A DNA stretch of 64,000 bases, taken from assembly GCF_963855985.1 (NCBI RefSeq), contig NC_087093.1:15639001-15703000 (forward strand), in the 5' to 3' direction. This document shows, in pieces, positions 25,701 to 33,427 of this stretch. The stretch comes from Ostrinia nubilalis (lineage: Eukaryota; Arthropoda; Insecta; Lepidoptera; Crambidae). The notes beneath the pieces were generated by a model. That model was given only the letters and a program-made list of their open reading frames with translations, was not told where the DNA came from and did no database searches. Position 1 is the first letter of the stretch; the number at the start of each line of letters is the position of its first letter. The translations under genes and the position numbers were made by a program.

Positions 25701-28700
25701 TTGTGATCATTGGACAAAATTCTACGTGCTCGGCGACCGGACTATAATTTAATAATAAATTTTTTTTTTTTTTATTTGCAGTACCAAATCGTGGAAGGTA
25801 TTCACGGGCAACGAAATGGGTGCTCTGCTGGGTTGGTGGCTGCTCGAACAGAACTCTAAACGGAACGATGCGAGCGAGGTTTGTTTATTTACTTAAAAAG
25901 TAGCTTTTGATTGAGGCTTTGCCCCCGTAAGTTCCTTCTGTCACAGAAAGTTTTGACGACTTCAAATCGCTTGATTTCTTAACAATTACATGAAACAACT
26001 TAACAATGTCCCGTCGTGTCGTTCGCCTTTCAACGATCGCTTCAGTGTGGTCTCTGAAGACGAGATCTACCTGAACAGACTTAGGTAGGGTTCATATTAA
26101 TCCCTAGATATCGTTCGATAGATAAAATAATTATATTCTTGAACATTTTACACTGCGCCGCTAGTCCCAAACTAAGCAAAGCTTGTACTTAAATACTCTT
26201 TTTTTGTAAATACATACATATTATACATAGAAAATACCCAGTTGTCACAGAAATTAAATTTCATCATTTCAATTTCTGCCCGACCGGGATTCGAACCCGG
26301 GACTTCTCGGCATAGTTCGTTCGATCTGAACCACTACACCAAACGGCCGACTAAATAGAATTAATAAATTACTTCAGGTGTACGTGATCGCAAGCGTGGT
26401 CAGTTCCAAGATGTTGCGGGCAATCGTCAAAGGCAAAGGCGAGTTCGTGGAGACGCTCACTGGCTTCAAGTGGATGGGTAAGATTGATTAAAGTGTCTCT
26501 CCACTCCCCAACCCATCTGGCCAACACTTTAGAACCTGTAAGATAAGCGATAAGCTTTTGTCACGCCATTTTATCGACTTTACACGATAAGCCCGTTTAT
26601 CTAAAATCATCGATAACGTTTTTTTTTATCCACAACGAGGAAGCTCTTGGCCTGTATCTCACCTGATGGTAAGTGACGATCAGGCCGAAGGTGGAAGCGA
26701 GCTTCACCCGGAATCCTCAACCACGAACTGGCTATCTTACCTCTAACTGCCGGAACACAACAATGCTGTTAACATTAGTTGTTATGGCGACAGACTTAGG
26801 TAAGATGGTGGTAGCTAGCCAGGCGGACTTAGAACAAGCCCTACCACCAACGAAACCGAACAGAAAAATCTGCCCCCACTGGGAATCGAACCCGGGACCT
26901 CTGCGTCTGAAGCAGGTGGTCTTACCACTAAACCACAGAGGCGTTTTTACCACGGCCTGTATTCTAGCCCAGCTGATTTCCAAAATAAATTATATTGTAT
27001 TGTTGCAGGCAACACCACACTCCTCCTGGCGCAGCAAGGCAAGTTGCCGCTATTTGCGTTTGAGGAGGCCATCGGCTATATGTGCAACCATCGTGTGCCC
27101 GATAAGGACGGAGTCTCGGCCGCTGTACAGGTGAGATTTAGTTTATAGATAATATAAACATAGCCTTTTTGTTTGAAATAACCGAGGCACTCTTAGGCTG
27201 GGTTGCACCATCTTACTTTAACTTTGACAAACGTCAAAATCCATACAAAAACACCGGTTATCGTCAAAGTTACGGTCAAAGTTGGGTGGTGCAACCCAGC
27301 CTTATTGTTTCATTCAAGCAACCGAGCCATCCGCATCCCCATTTTATTTTAACCTACCTAGCCACCTCCTTTCCCTTTTTACTTCAAACAGCAGAGCTTC
27401 CCTTTTTCTCTTTGTATTACAAACATTCCAGCCATCCCCTTCCCCGTTTTAATTAAAACATCTAAACACCCCCTTCTGGCGTTTTTTCACAATAATCTTG
27501 GCAAACGGGCATTAATCACACAATTTTAGTAAATGTTTAAGTGTTGCCATTTATCAAAATACTATAGCCGAGCTTCCCCTTTTCTCTTTGTATTACAAAC
27601 ATTCAAGCCATCCCCTTCCCCGTTTTAATTAAAACAACTGAACCCCTTCTGGCGTTTTTTCACAATAATCTTGGCAAGCGATTTTAGTAAATGTTTAAGT
27701 GTTGCCATTTATCAAAATACTATAACTTTCCGCAGGTGGCGTCGCTAGCGTCGCACCTATACTCCAGCGGTTCGTCTCTACTGAAACAACTGAACACCCT
27801 GTATTCCCAGTACGGGTACCACGTGACGCACAACGCGTACTTCATCTGCCACGAATCAAGCGTCATGCAGAACATATTCCGCAGAATCAGGAACTACCAT
27901 GGGCATGGGCAGGTATGGTTGGCTATTGTGTGGCTAAAAATAAAGTAGTGTTGCTGTATGCAAGTAAAATTCGCGTCGTTTTAAAGGGTTAAAATTTATA
28001 TTTGACAATACTAAATTAATTAACAATAGCAGTTGACGAAGAACGCTAAAGGACGAAGCACACTAATTAACCAAGAAACGGATCGTAGGGAGAGCGGGGC
28101 TGAAAGTGCCGGGGGTAAATTGTTCCGATGCAAATATCTCGACAACAGAAAGATATGTGATCGTATTATGTCGCATGTGGCCAACTGTTAGGCATTATGA
28201 ATATCTCGACAACAGAAAGATATGTTATCGTATTATGTCGCATGTGGCCAACTGTTAGGCGTTATGAATATCTCGACAACAGAAAGATATGTGATCGTAT
28301 TATGTCGCATGTGGCCAACTGTTAGGCATTATGAATATCTCGACAACAGAAAGATATGTGATCGTATTATGTCGCATGTGGCCAACTGTTAGGCGTTATG
28401 AATATCTCGACAACAGAAAGATATGTGATCGTATTATGTCGCATGTGGCCAACTGTTAGGCGTTATGAATATCTCGACAACAGAAAGATATGTTATCGTA
28501 TTATGTCGCATGTGGCCAACTGTTAGGCATTATGAATATCTCGACAACAGAAAGATATGTTATCGTATTATGTCGCATGTGGCCAACTGTTAGGCGTTAT
28601 GAATATCTCGACAACAGAAAGATATGTTATCGTATTATGTCGCATGTGGCCAACTGTTAGGCATTATGAATATCTCGACAACAGAAAGATATGTTATCGT

Positions 28701-30360
28701 ATTATGTCGCATGTGGCCAACTGTTAGGCATTATGAATATCTCGACAACAGAAAGATATGTTATCGTATTATGTCGCATGTGGCCAACTGTTAGGCGTTA
28801 TGAATATCTCGACAACAGAAAGATATGTTATCGTATTATGTCGCATGTGGCCAACTGTTAGGCATTATGAATATCTCGACAACAGAAAGATATGTTATCG
28901 TATTATGTCGCATAATGCCTAACAGTTGGCCACATGCGACATAATACGATCACATATCTAATTCTTTCTGTTGTCGAGATATTTGCATCGAAACAATTTA
29001 CCCCCGGCACTTTCAGCCCCGCTCTCCCCTAACGGTATTAACTCGAGGAGGTCAATATTCTTTGTATGAAACTCCCAACTGCAACGCACACATAGTCTTA
29101 TCTGCACAGTAACGTAAACACCTCGCATCGCTTCGCGGTGTGAGACAGTACGGCGTTGATCGCTTTCTGGGTTGATAAGTGTGCTATGACCTTAAGGCCT
29201 CAGCCTCGAACTTAGCGGGCAGCGGGGCGGGAGCGGCGGCGGCGCGGGAGCGGGGCGGGCAACGCAGACCCGTTCTCGAAACAAGCGAGCAGCTCGCGCG
29301 GCGCTTTAGCGGCGAAGTGTTGTGTTCGGGGTAATCGGGGTTGTGTTGTCGAGATATTTGTTTTTATTCGCAAACGAAATGTCTGAACAACGGCGACAAT
29401 TTTATTTCGATTCAAATTTATTCCTAACGCTCGATTTACTGTGGGCAAAAGAAGGAGTGCGCTGCCCGCTCGTTGCCCGCTCCCGCGCCGCTGTTTTCGA
29501 GAACCGGTCTATATGATTTTACGCATAAGATCCTGCCGCTCCCGCGCCGCTACCGCCGCCGCCCCGCTGCCCGCTAAACTCGAGGCTGAGGCCTAAAGCG
29601 GTCTGTGTATACCATCCTTAAGGGCTATCACGTCTCTAGCAACTGGAATGCGTCATAGACAGCATCTATCAGAAGCTATTTTCTAGAAATATGTCATAAA
29701 TGTTTTTCTTATTATCTTGCAGTACCCAAAGAAAGTTGGCTCGTGTGAAATCACCTACATCAGGGATTTCACGGCTGGCGTCAAGATCCCTGAAACTGTC
29801 GTGGGCGAACAACACTTAAGTAAGTACTAGATGGTGTTATCATAACTTTGAAATGTCACTGATAAATTATAGCCAAAAAGTGCAGAAAAATCACACTAGT
29901 GTGACGTAGCTCTACCTCCAAGGCTGAGTTGCACTACGCTACTTTAACTGTAACTATAACCATAACCGGTGAATTTGTATGGAGTTTGACAGACTCTTAA
30001 CGTTTGTTATAGTTAAAATAAGGTAGTGTAACCCAGCCTTAATAAAAAGTCATTTTTGTAAAATAGTACTGTCATCAACTTGATACAAAATCTATCAAAT
30101 AATGCGTCATTTTGACAGAAAATTATGTCAATCGGTGTCAAATAGTGTATTTTATATGTTTTCTCTAGACGTTCTGGGAACGGGCTTGGACCAAGATTAC
30201 ACGAGTGGCGAAATGGTGATGTTCCGCTGCCACAACGGACTGTCGGTTACTGTGCGCACCAGTGGCACCGAGCCAAAGCTTAAGTACTACTCCGAGCTCG
30301 TCTGCGATGCTGATACTGACAGGTGAGCGGGTGATACTCGTGTACAGTCAGCGTCAAATA

Positions 30361-30420
<60 letters not shown>

Positions 30421-30818
30421 TTCAGCCATAGGACGTCCACTGCTGAACATAGGCCTCCCCTAATGCTTTCCACGTTGATCGATTGGTAGCGGCCTGCGTC
30501 CAGCGTCAAACAGTTCGTGACACTCTAAAGTTGCCAAAACATTCGCAACGTCTTTGTTGCCATTGGAATACGGTTGTGTTGTCAACTTTTTGGCCACTAT
30601 GTTTGACGCTGACTGGACAATGTATAGTTACAAAATACTGAACTGTCCTATCCATGACATTGACAGTGGGGTGCCACCGTCAATACCGGATCGCTGGTTC
30701 CGATTTTTGCCATGTTGAAAACCATATAGTTGAACGATGGTAGCGCCCCCCTGTCATTGAGTTTGGTAGGACAGTTCAGCGTGAGTCATCTATACTCGTG
30801 TACAGTCAGCGTCAAATA

Positions 30819-30869
<51 letters not shown>

Positions 30870-31919
30870 TTCAGCCATAGGACGTCCACTGCTGAACATA
30901 GGCCTCCCCTAATGCTTTCCACGTTGATTGATTGGTAGCGGCCTGCGTCCAGCGTCAAACAGTTCGTGACACTCTAAAGTTGCCAAAACATTCGCAACAC
31001 GTCTTTGTTGCCATTGGAAAAAGGGTGTGTTGTCAACTTTTTGGCCACCGGGTGTCACGAACTATTTCATTAATTATTTGACGCTTACTGTAATGTACAA
31101 TGTACTATGACAATCGAGGCCTGTCATTGACATCAGTGGCACTTTCTCACTGCATTGCGCATTACAGTCGCTACGGGGCGCATCGTATCACAGTGATAGC
31201 AGTGACATGGTGAGGTGTGTCATAGTAATATTTTCATCTACTTTAGGCACTAAATATTATGAAATGTGTCATGATTCATATTATTATGTGACATCAGTGA
31301 CACGCGCACTATACATGTAAAGACGACCCACGCTGAACTGTCCCACCAAACTCAATGACAGGGGGGCGCTACCATCGTTCAACTATATGGTTTCCAACAT
31401 GGCAAAAATCGGAACCAGCGATCCGGTATTGACGGTGGCGCCCCACTGTCAATGTCATGGATAGGAGAGTTTAGTATTTTGGAACTATACTGAAGTTGAG
31501 GCGTGTCACAATGACATTAGTAACGCTGGCGCACTATTGTTATGTTATACTAGCGGCCGCCCGCGACTTCGTACGCGTGGATTTTCCGTACGCCGTTTTT
31601 CCCCCTTAGAGGTGGATTTCCGTAAAATCCTTTCTTAGCGGATGCCTACGTCATAACATCTACCTGCATGCCAAATTTCAGCTCGATCCGTCCAGTGGTT
31701 TGGGCTATGCGTTGATAGATCACTATGTCAGTCAGTCAGTCACCTTTGAGTTATATTGTCTACATTAGGGCACTAAATATTTTCCAATGTCCAATGAAAA
31801 TAACTATTACTGTTTCCCTTTGCAGTGAACGTGAGCAAGTGAAGCTCAAACTTCAGCACATCGTTCAAGAATTCGTGGAGGAGCTTCTTCAGCCTAAGGA
31901 GAATGGGCTCATAGCGTAA
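4776..31919 (+). CDS. PGM2: Phosphoglucomutase-2 / phosphopentomutase (14 coding exons)
   Basis: A cytosolic alpha-D-phosphohexomutase. The family interconverts ribose/deoxyribose 1- and 5-phosphates and glucose 1- and 6-phosphates. Exons: 4776-4844, 7594-7761, 9150-9241, 12913-13081, 13995-14071, 14906-15128, 16323-16507, 25782-25878, 26378-26477, 27009-27130, 27736-27912, 29723-29819, 30169-30322, 31826-31919. All introns are GT-AG and phases close to 608 codons including TAA, matching the roughly 610-residue family length. Landmarks: [14 protein letters not shown] (exon 2); phosphoserine loop TASHNP with Ser156 (exon 4); Mg loop DPDADR, Asp314/316/318 (exon 7); [11 protein letters not shown] (exon 8); sugar-binding FEEAIGY (exon 10); phosphate-binding RTSGTEPK (exon 13). 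The start is the first ATG of exon 1; the 5'UTR was not resolved. Oddities: exon 7 is amplified 16 times in the next intron and the exon 2 donor is duplicated in intron 2. Confidence 0.95.
4845..5483. other. PGM2 intron 1, left part
   Basis: AT-rich intron sequence after the exon 1 donor. I see no gene, no RNA gene and no clear repeat in it. Confidence 0.6.
5484..7118. mobile_element. Palindrome of two head-to-head Tc1-like transposons
   Basis: The unit begins CACTCGTGAGCAAAACTATG and ends with its near-complement, flanked by TA on both sides (5482-5483 and 7119-7120), as in Tc1/mariner elements. The left arm (5484-6200) and right arm (about 6398-7118) are near-perfect complements, separated by a roughly 197-base spacer. 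Each arm encodes the Tc1 transposase N-terminal helix-turn-helix (for example [18 protein letters not shown] in the left arm). The spacer holds an FSDE-like stretch from the catalytic core. Frames are broken, so no active transposase is made. It lies in PGM2 intron 1 and would be transcribed as a long hairpin. Confidence 0.85.
7328..7513 (+). mobile_element. Lep1-type non-autonomous Helitron
   Basis: It starts TCTATACTAATATTATAAA after an A and ends GCCGCGGGCGGAAAGCTAGT before a T, the A^T insertion pattern and CTAGT end of lepidopteran Helitrons. The GCGGGCGAAGCCGCGGGC region before the end can form the subterminal hairpin. It is non-coding and sits 80 bp upstream of PGM2 exon 2. Confidence 0.8.
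7867..8092 (+). mobile_element. Lep1-type Helitron inside the exon 2 end duplication
   Basis: It begins TCTATACTAATATTATAAAG after an A and ends ACGAAGTCGCGGGCACAGCT + AGT before a T. It splits one duplicated exon-2-end unit, so it arrived after that duplication. Non-coding. Confidence 0.8.
8190..8575 (-). mobile_element. RTE-clade LINE, C-terminal fragment
   Basis: The minus strand encodes [16 protein letters not shown], then [19 protein letters not shown] and VQQWTSF, the same ORF2 tail as at 4157-4331. A small internal duplication (VAVLAV) and frame breaks show it is inactive. It separates two copies of the exon 2 end repeat. Confidence 0.75.
8638..8790 (+). mobile_element. Second LINE C-terminal fragment (WIGPTLRR motif)
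   Basis: Translation reads [19 protein letters not shown] followed by a diverged tail, resembling the WKWIGHTLRK region near the end of some non-LTR retrotransposon ORF2 proteins. It is short and diverged, and clade assignment is not possible. Confidence 0.45.
9242..9960. other. PGM2 intron 3, left part
   Basis: AT-rich intron sequence after exon 3. The reading frames here are short and resemble no family I recognise. Confidence 0.5.
9961..10200 (-). mobile_element. Lep1-type Helitron, minus orientation
   Basis: ACTAGCTTTCCGCCCGCGGC at the left is the complement of the Helitron end, and TTTATAATATTAGTTGGGAT at the right is the complement of its start, slightly diverged. A (GACA)n stretch near 10145 lies inside, as in many members. 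Boundaries are accurate to a few bases. Confidence 0.75.
10251..10592 (+). mobile_element. tRNA-derived SINE, family A
   Basis: The head (10254-10326) has RNA polymerase III boxes: TGGTCTAGTGGTAAGA (box A type) and GGTCCCGGGTTTGATTCC (box B). It is followed by a body unrelated to tRNA and ends ACAGGCCAAGAGCTTCCTCG plus an A-rich tail. An inverted relative lies at 26619-26943. Confidence 0.8.
10593..11565. other. PGM2 intron 3, middle
   Basis: AT-rich sequence with a short inverted pair (TACTGATCTTTTA near 10990 and TAAAAGATCAGTA near 11016). No gene or clear repeat was recognised. Confidence 0.5.
11566..11809. mobile_element. MITE with GGCC termini and TAA target duplication
   Basis: Left CCCGCGCACTAGGCAGCC and right GGCTGCCTAGTGTGCGG are near-complements, flanked by TAA at 11563-11565 and 11810-11812, the pattern of PIF/Harbinger-like elements. 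The inside carries a second repeat (AGCACGTAGAATTTTGTCCA) shared with 25620-25745 and 34177-34388. Confidence 0.7.
11813..12717. other. PGM2 intron 3, right part
   Basis: AT-rich intron sequence with no recognised gene or repeat apart from short low-complexity runs. Confidence 0.5.
12718..12880 (-). mobile_element. RTE-clade LINE 3' fragment
   Basis: The plus strand reads TTTCAGCCCAATGACGTCCA, then CCCGCATCCAGGCACTTTCC and CACCTAGTGGGGGGCCTGTC, the complement of the RTE ORF2 tail and 3'UTR. It is degenerate and ends about 30 bp before PGM2 exon 4. Confidence 0.7.
13417..13931 (+). mobile_element. Twin 0.5-kb element, copy 1 (PGM2 intron 4)
   Basis: This 515-bp segment begins CAGGCCTGTTCATCTCCGCG and ends TATTATTATTCTGT. 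It is flanked by TGTAATAC (13409-13416) and GGTAATAC (13932-13939), an 8-bp target duplication with one mismatch. A closely similar copy in reverse lies at 49890-50406 with its own 8-bp duplication, which confirms the ends. Near 13567 it encodes [18 protein letters not shown], reminiscent of the start of a THAP zinc finger. hAT and P elements both make 8-bp duplications; the family remains open. Confidence 0.75.
14163..14481 (-). mobile_element. LINE ORF2 C-terminal fragment with C2H2-like end
   Basis: The minus strand reads [15 protein letters not shown] and later [20 protein letters not shown], the terminal zinc-finger-like tail found in a group of insect non-LTR ORF2 proteins. It is flanked by a separate repeat at its upstream end. 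Truncated and inactive. Confidence 0.6.
14460..14848 (+). mobile_element. Non-LTR or SINE-like repeat with poly-A tail
   Basis: It starts with tandem AAAGTC units, followed by TTCTTTATTTGTTTAGACTA, and ends TCAGGTGCGATTGTGGTCAA then TGCATAAAAAAAAA (poly-A at about 14830-14846). This end is common in lepidopteran genomes. No coding capacity. Confidence 0.7.
15129..15921. other. PGM2 intron 6, left part
   Basis: Intron sequence. About 15233-15330 matches one half of the MITE family seen complete at 27196-27301 and 29921-30040 (ATGGTGCAACTCAGCCTT end). The rest shows nothing I recognise. Confidence 0.5.
15922..16050. mobile_element. Palindromic MITE
   Basis: TAATGGTGCGTCCACACTGG at the left and CTGTGGACGCACCATTA at the right are near-complements; the arms continue through GCGAACGGGCTCGCGCGGCA. 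Length is about 129 bp and it is GC-rich against an AT-rich intron. It lies 272 bp upstream of PGM2 exon 7. Confidence 0.75.
16323..16507 (+). CDS. PGM2: PGM2 exon 7, functional copy (Mg-binding loop)
   Basis: Acceptor AATTTTCAG ends at 16322 and donor GT starts at 16508. The exon enters in phase 0 and leaves in phase 2 (185 nt). It encodes [11 protein letters not shown]...FPNPEEP...[19 protein letters not shown] and supplies the three metal-binding aspartates of the mutase. Its splice phases match exon 6 (ends 15128) and exon 8 (starts 25782). It is the only one of 17 copies with this canonical acceptor, so I take it as the real exon. Skipping it would shift the frame. Confidence 0.9.
18142..19665 (+). 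repeat. Longest pure minisatellite block
   Basis: About 1.5 kb of 30-33-bp monomers with no exon 7 copy inside. Variant monomers (CAACAAACGTCTC; CACTAAAAGGCGGCTTTCAG) recur in the same order about 180 bp apart (for example near 18935 and 19115, and near 19265 and 19455), showing short higher-order duplications. Confidence 0.85.
25257..25781. other. PGM2 intron 7, tail after the array
   Basis: The array stops after CTTTCAGC and unique intron sequence follows. A monomer relic (CATCTTCTAGCAACAAGCAT) lies at about 25539-25558. About 25620-25745 is one half of the palindromic MITE that is complete at 34177-34388. A T-rich tract precedes the exon 8 acceptor. Confidence 0.6.
26175..26351 (-). mobile_element. 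tRNA-derived SINE, family B
   Basis: On the minus strand the head reads GCCGTTTGGTGTAGTGGTTC (box A) and GTCCCGGGTTCGAATCCCGG (box B), followed by GGGCAGAAATTGAAATGATG and an A/T-rich tail with TATGTATAATATGTATGTAT. This is a common lepidopteran SINE architecture. It is not called as a tRNA gene because of the fused tail and poor cloverleaf. Confidence 0.75.
26619..26943 (-). mobile_element. tRNA-derived SINE, family A, second copy
   Basis: Reverse-orientation relative of 10251-10592. The head complement (CCACTGGGAATCGAACCCGG) is at 26876-26895 and the tail complement (CACAACGAGGAAGCTCTTGG) starts at 26631. It lies in PGM2 intron 9, 65 bp before exon 10. Confidence 0.8.
27196..27301. mobile_element. 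MITE with TTA target duplication
   Basis: GGCTGGGTTGCACCATCTTA and its complement (GGTGCAACCCAGCC) bound a 106-bp palindrome flanked by TTA on both sides (27193-27195 and 27302-27304). Related copies: 29921-30040 and half of one at about 15233-15330. Confidence 0.75.
27480..27735 (+). repeat. Tandem duplication upstream of PGM2 exon 11
   Basis: The segment with CCCCTTCTGGCGTTTTTTCA, CAATAATCTTGGCAA and GTAAATGTTTAAGTGTTGCC at about 27470-27556 recurs at about 27645-27722. The preceding CAAACATTC...CCCCTTCCCCGTTTTAATTA is at about 27419 and 27596. Only the second copy leads into the exon 11 acceptor CGCAG. Confidence 0.65.
28092..29032. mobile_element. Foldback element with 12-unit 67-bp satellite
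   Basis: Termini GGAGAGCGGGGCTGAAAGTG (plus strand, left) and its complement CACTTTCAGCCCCGCTCTCC (right) are inverted and flanked by TA-like sequence. From 28134 a 67-bp unit starting ATATCTCGACAACAGAAAGA is repeated head to tail, starting every 67 bp up to 28871 (12 units, the last truncated). The right arm from about 28911 carries the same unit once, inverted. Units differ mainly at two sites (GTGATCG/GTTATCG and GGCATT/GGCGTT). Non-coding, in PGM2 intron 11. Confidence 0.85.
29196..29593. mobile_element. GC-rich 0.4-kb MITE with TAA duplication
   Basis: GGCCTCAGCCTCGAACTTAG at the left and CTAAACTCGAGGCTGAGGCC at the right are inverted, flanked by TAA (29193-29195 and 29594-29596). The inside is rich in GCGGCGGCG runs. 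It contains a short frame starting [20 protein letters not shown] at 29379 with no family that I recognise. PIF/Harbinger-like by target duplication. Confidence 0.75.
29921..30040. mobile_element. MITE, same family as 27196-27301
   Basis: AAGGCTGAGTTGCACTACGC at the left pairs with GTAGTGTAACCCAGCCTT at the right. The internal TTTGTATGGAGTTTGACAG block is shared with the family. Diverged. Confidence 0.65.
30337..31100. repeat. Duplicated (ATC)n-LINE-tail module in PGM2 intron 13
   Basis: CTCGTGTACAGTCAGCGTCA, a long (ATC)n run, an RTE 3' fragment (GGACGTCCACTGCTGAACAT) and CAGCGTCAAACAGTTCGTGA occur at about 30337-30605. They recur in the same order at about 30793-31060, offset roughly 456 bp. 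The (ATC)n runs are 30362-30420 and 30821-30867. A 170-bp MITE separates the copies. Confidence 0.75.
30623..30793 (-). mobile_element. 170-bp MITE (ACTGAACTGTCC family), copy 1
   Basis: Shares termini and body (CCATATAGTTGAACGATGGT) with 31319-31490 and 35418-35589 in the opposite orientation. Ends CAAAATACTGAACTGTCC and GGACAGTTCAGCGTGAG are partly complementary. Confidence 0.7.
31319..31490 (+). mobile_element. 170-bp MITE, copy 2
   Basis: Reads CCCACGCTGAACTGTCCCAC to GTATTTTGGAACTATA. Near-identical to the copy at 35418-35589. Lies in PGM2 intron 13. Confidence 0.7.
31549..31790 (-). mobile_element. Helitron-like fragment, minus orientation
   Basis: ACTAGCGGCCGCCCGCGACT at the left is the complement of a CTAGT Helitron end. 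The body with CATGCCAAATTTCAGCTCGA is shared with the remnant at 59720-59935. The 5' end was not located; it approaches the exon 14 acceptor at 31825. Confidence 0.55.
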
Positions 31920-31991
31920 ACGCACCGGTAAATTTTACGTTGCATTTGCAATATTCCTTCGTTATAAAGTGCTTAAGTGCATCCATTACTT

Positions 31992-31997
31992 AATAAA
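31992..31997 (+). terminator. PGM2 poly(A) signal
   Basis: AATAAA 73 bases after the PGM2 stop codon. This is the first canonical signal downstream. Confidence 0.6.
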
Positions 31998-32512
31998 TAT
32001 TAGGTAAAATTGCGGACCACTCTGGCTTTATATGCATTCAAATATCAAATAATAATTCCATAAACTTTTTTTCTCGTGAGGTTTGGCATATCTGTCAATG
32101 TCATGTCAAAAATAACCAATCATGCAGCATTTGGACCTCGCGTCTACGTATTGCCATCTGGCGGATTTTTTAATCGCAAAAACCCTCATTCCCTGATTAG
32201 GGATTATGTACTTTTTATTTTTATTATGTCAGACCGAGTTTATGTTTGACCTCAATCACACTCAAATCAAAACCAAAAATATTTTATTCACTTGATGGTA
32301 AGGTTACTTACTCATAAAGTATTTAATTTGAACTAATTCAAACCCTATTGCGATTACCAGATTACCATAATGCATACAAACGTGGCGAGAGACATTTATT
32401 ATTACCTACTTACATTAATTTATAATAGTGATTGTTCTTGTACATTTAAATTCATTTTATTGAATTTACTTCAGAGATTAGCACCATATTTTATTCTACT
32501 AATACTTGTATA
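31998..32512. other. PGM2 to PDE2A intergenic, left part
   Basis: AT-rich sequence without recognised genes or repeats. Confidence 0.5.
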
Positions 32513-32776
32513 CAGGGTGTTAGGTAAATGGGTATATGAGCCGACACTAGCCCATGTTAACATGGTCATATAAATGGTATGGTGAAGTCAGAAATTTGAT
32601 ATCATCATTTTAATAATTTTATTTTTCATACAAATCGGATTTTATAAAATTTATTTTGTATGAAAATTAAAAAAAATAAAATGATGAAATCAAATTTCTG
32701 ACATCACCATACCATTTATATGCCCATGTTAACATGGGCTAGTGTCGGCTCATATACCCATTTACCTAACACCCTG
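32513..32776. mobile_element. Mariner-type MITE (full foldback)
   Basis: CAGGGTGTTAGGTAAATGGG and its complement bound the 264-bp element, flanked by TA (32511-32512 and 32777-32778). The arms pair almost along the whole length, through CCATGTTAACATGG. It lies between the convergent 3' ends of PGM2 and PDE2A. Confidence 0.85.
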
Positions 32777-32778
32777 TA

Positions 32779-33242
32779 GATGTTTCTATAATGTATTTAT
32801 ATACCATAGCGTACCTAGAACTTAGCATAAATAGCAAAATTGAATGACAGCTTCGAATTGTGATGGATTGTGGTGCCAAAGAGTTTGCAAAGGAACCGAT
32901 TATTCTGTGATAGAGTAAAAAGTGATTGAAACGTGATTTTAGTAAGTCTAGAATAGAGAGAGACGGGAAAGAATTTCATTACTTAATTAGATTGTGTCTA
33001 ATTAGTTCTAAAAAACTAAATTTTGTAATATCAATTCCAAAGTAAACGTTTTTCTTCCTTATTGTGCACGTAGAGATTTTTTGGCATTTATAAAAGACCA
33101 AACTTTGATGTTTATAAATATTCCTTATTTTTAGATTGTGATTATTAAATTTGTATATTACTAACTGTACTTTTATCATATCACTAATGAATGTAAAAAA
33201 ATAAATGAGTAAATCAAACCCAGTTTTTTCACTCTACATAAC
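32779..33242. other. PGM2 to PDE2A intergenic, right part
   Basis: AT-rich, no recognised gene. It may include distal 3'UTR of the minus-strand PDE2A gene. Confidence 0.5.
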
Positions 33243-33248
33243 TTTATT
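33243..33248 (-). terminator. PDE2A poly(A) signal
   Basis: TTTATT on the plus strand is AATAAA on the minus strand, about 180 bases past the PDE2A stop codon. Confidence 0.55.
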
Positions 33249-33427
33249 AAAATTAAAATAATTTTGATACTTTAACAAAACCCTAATAATAAAGTAAAAG
33301 ATGACAGAAATATCGTAACGTCATAAACTAGGACAGCCCTAAAACGGTTTTATTTTTAAAGTGACTTCAAAATATAAAAAAACAAACTAGAATTTTTTTA
33401 GTACCGCCTAAAATAAATATAAATAAT

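Noticed and set aside
30262..30489. Frame with a His run (75 aa)
   Set aside because: The histidines are translation of the (ATC)n microsatellite in the wrong frame, and the beginning is out of frame with PGM2 exon 13.
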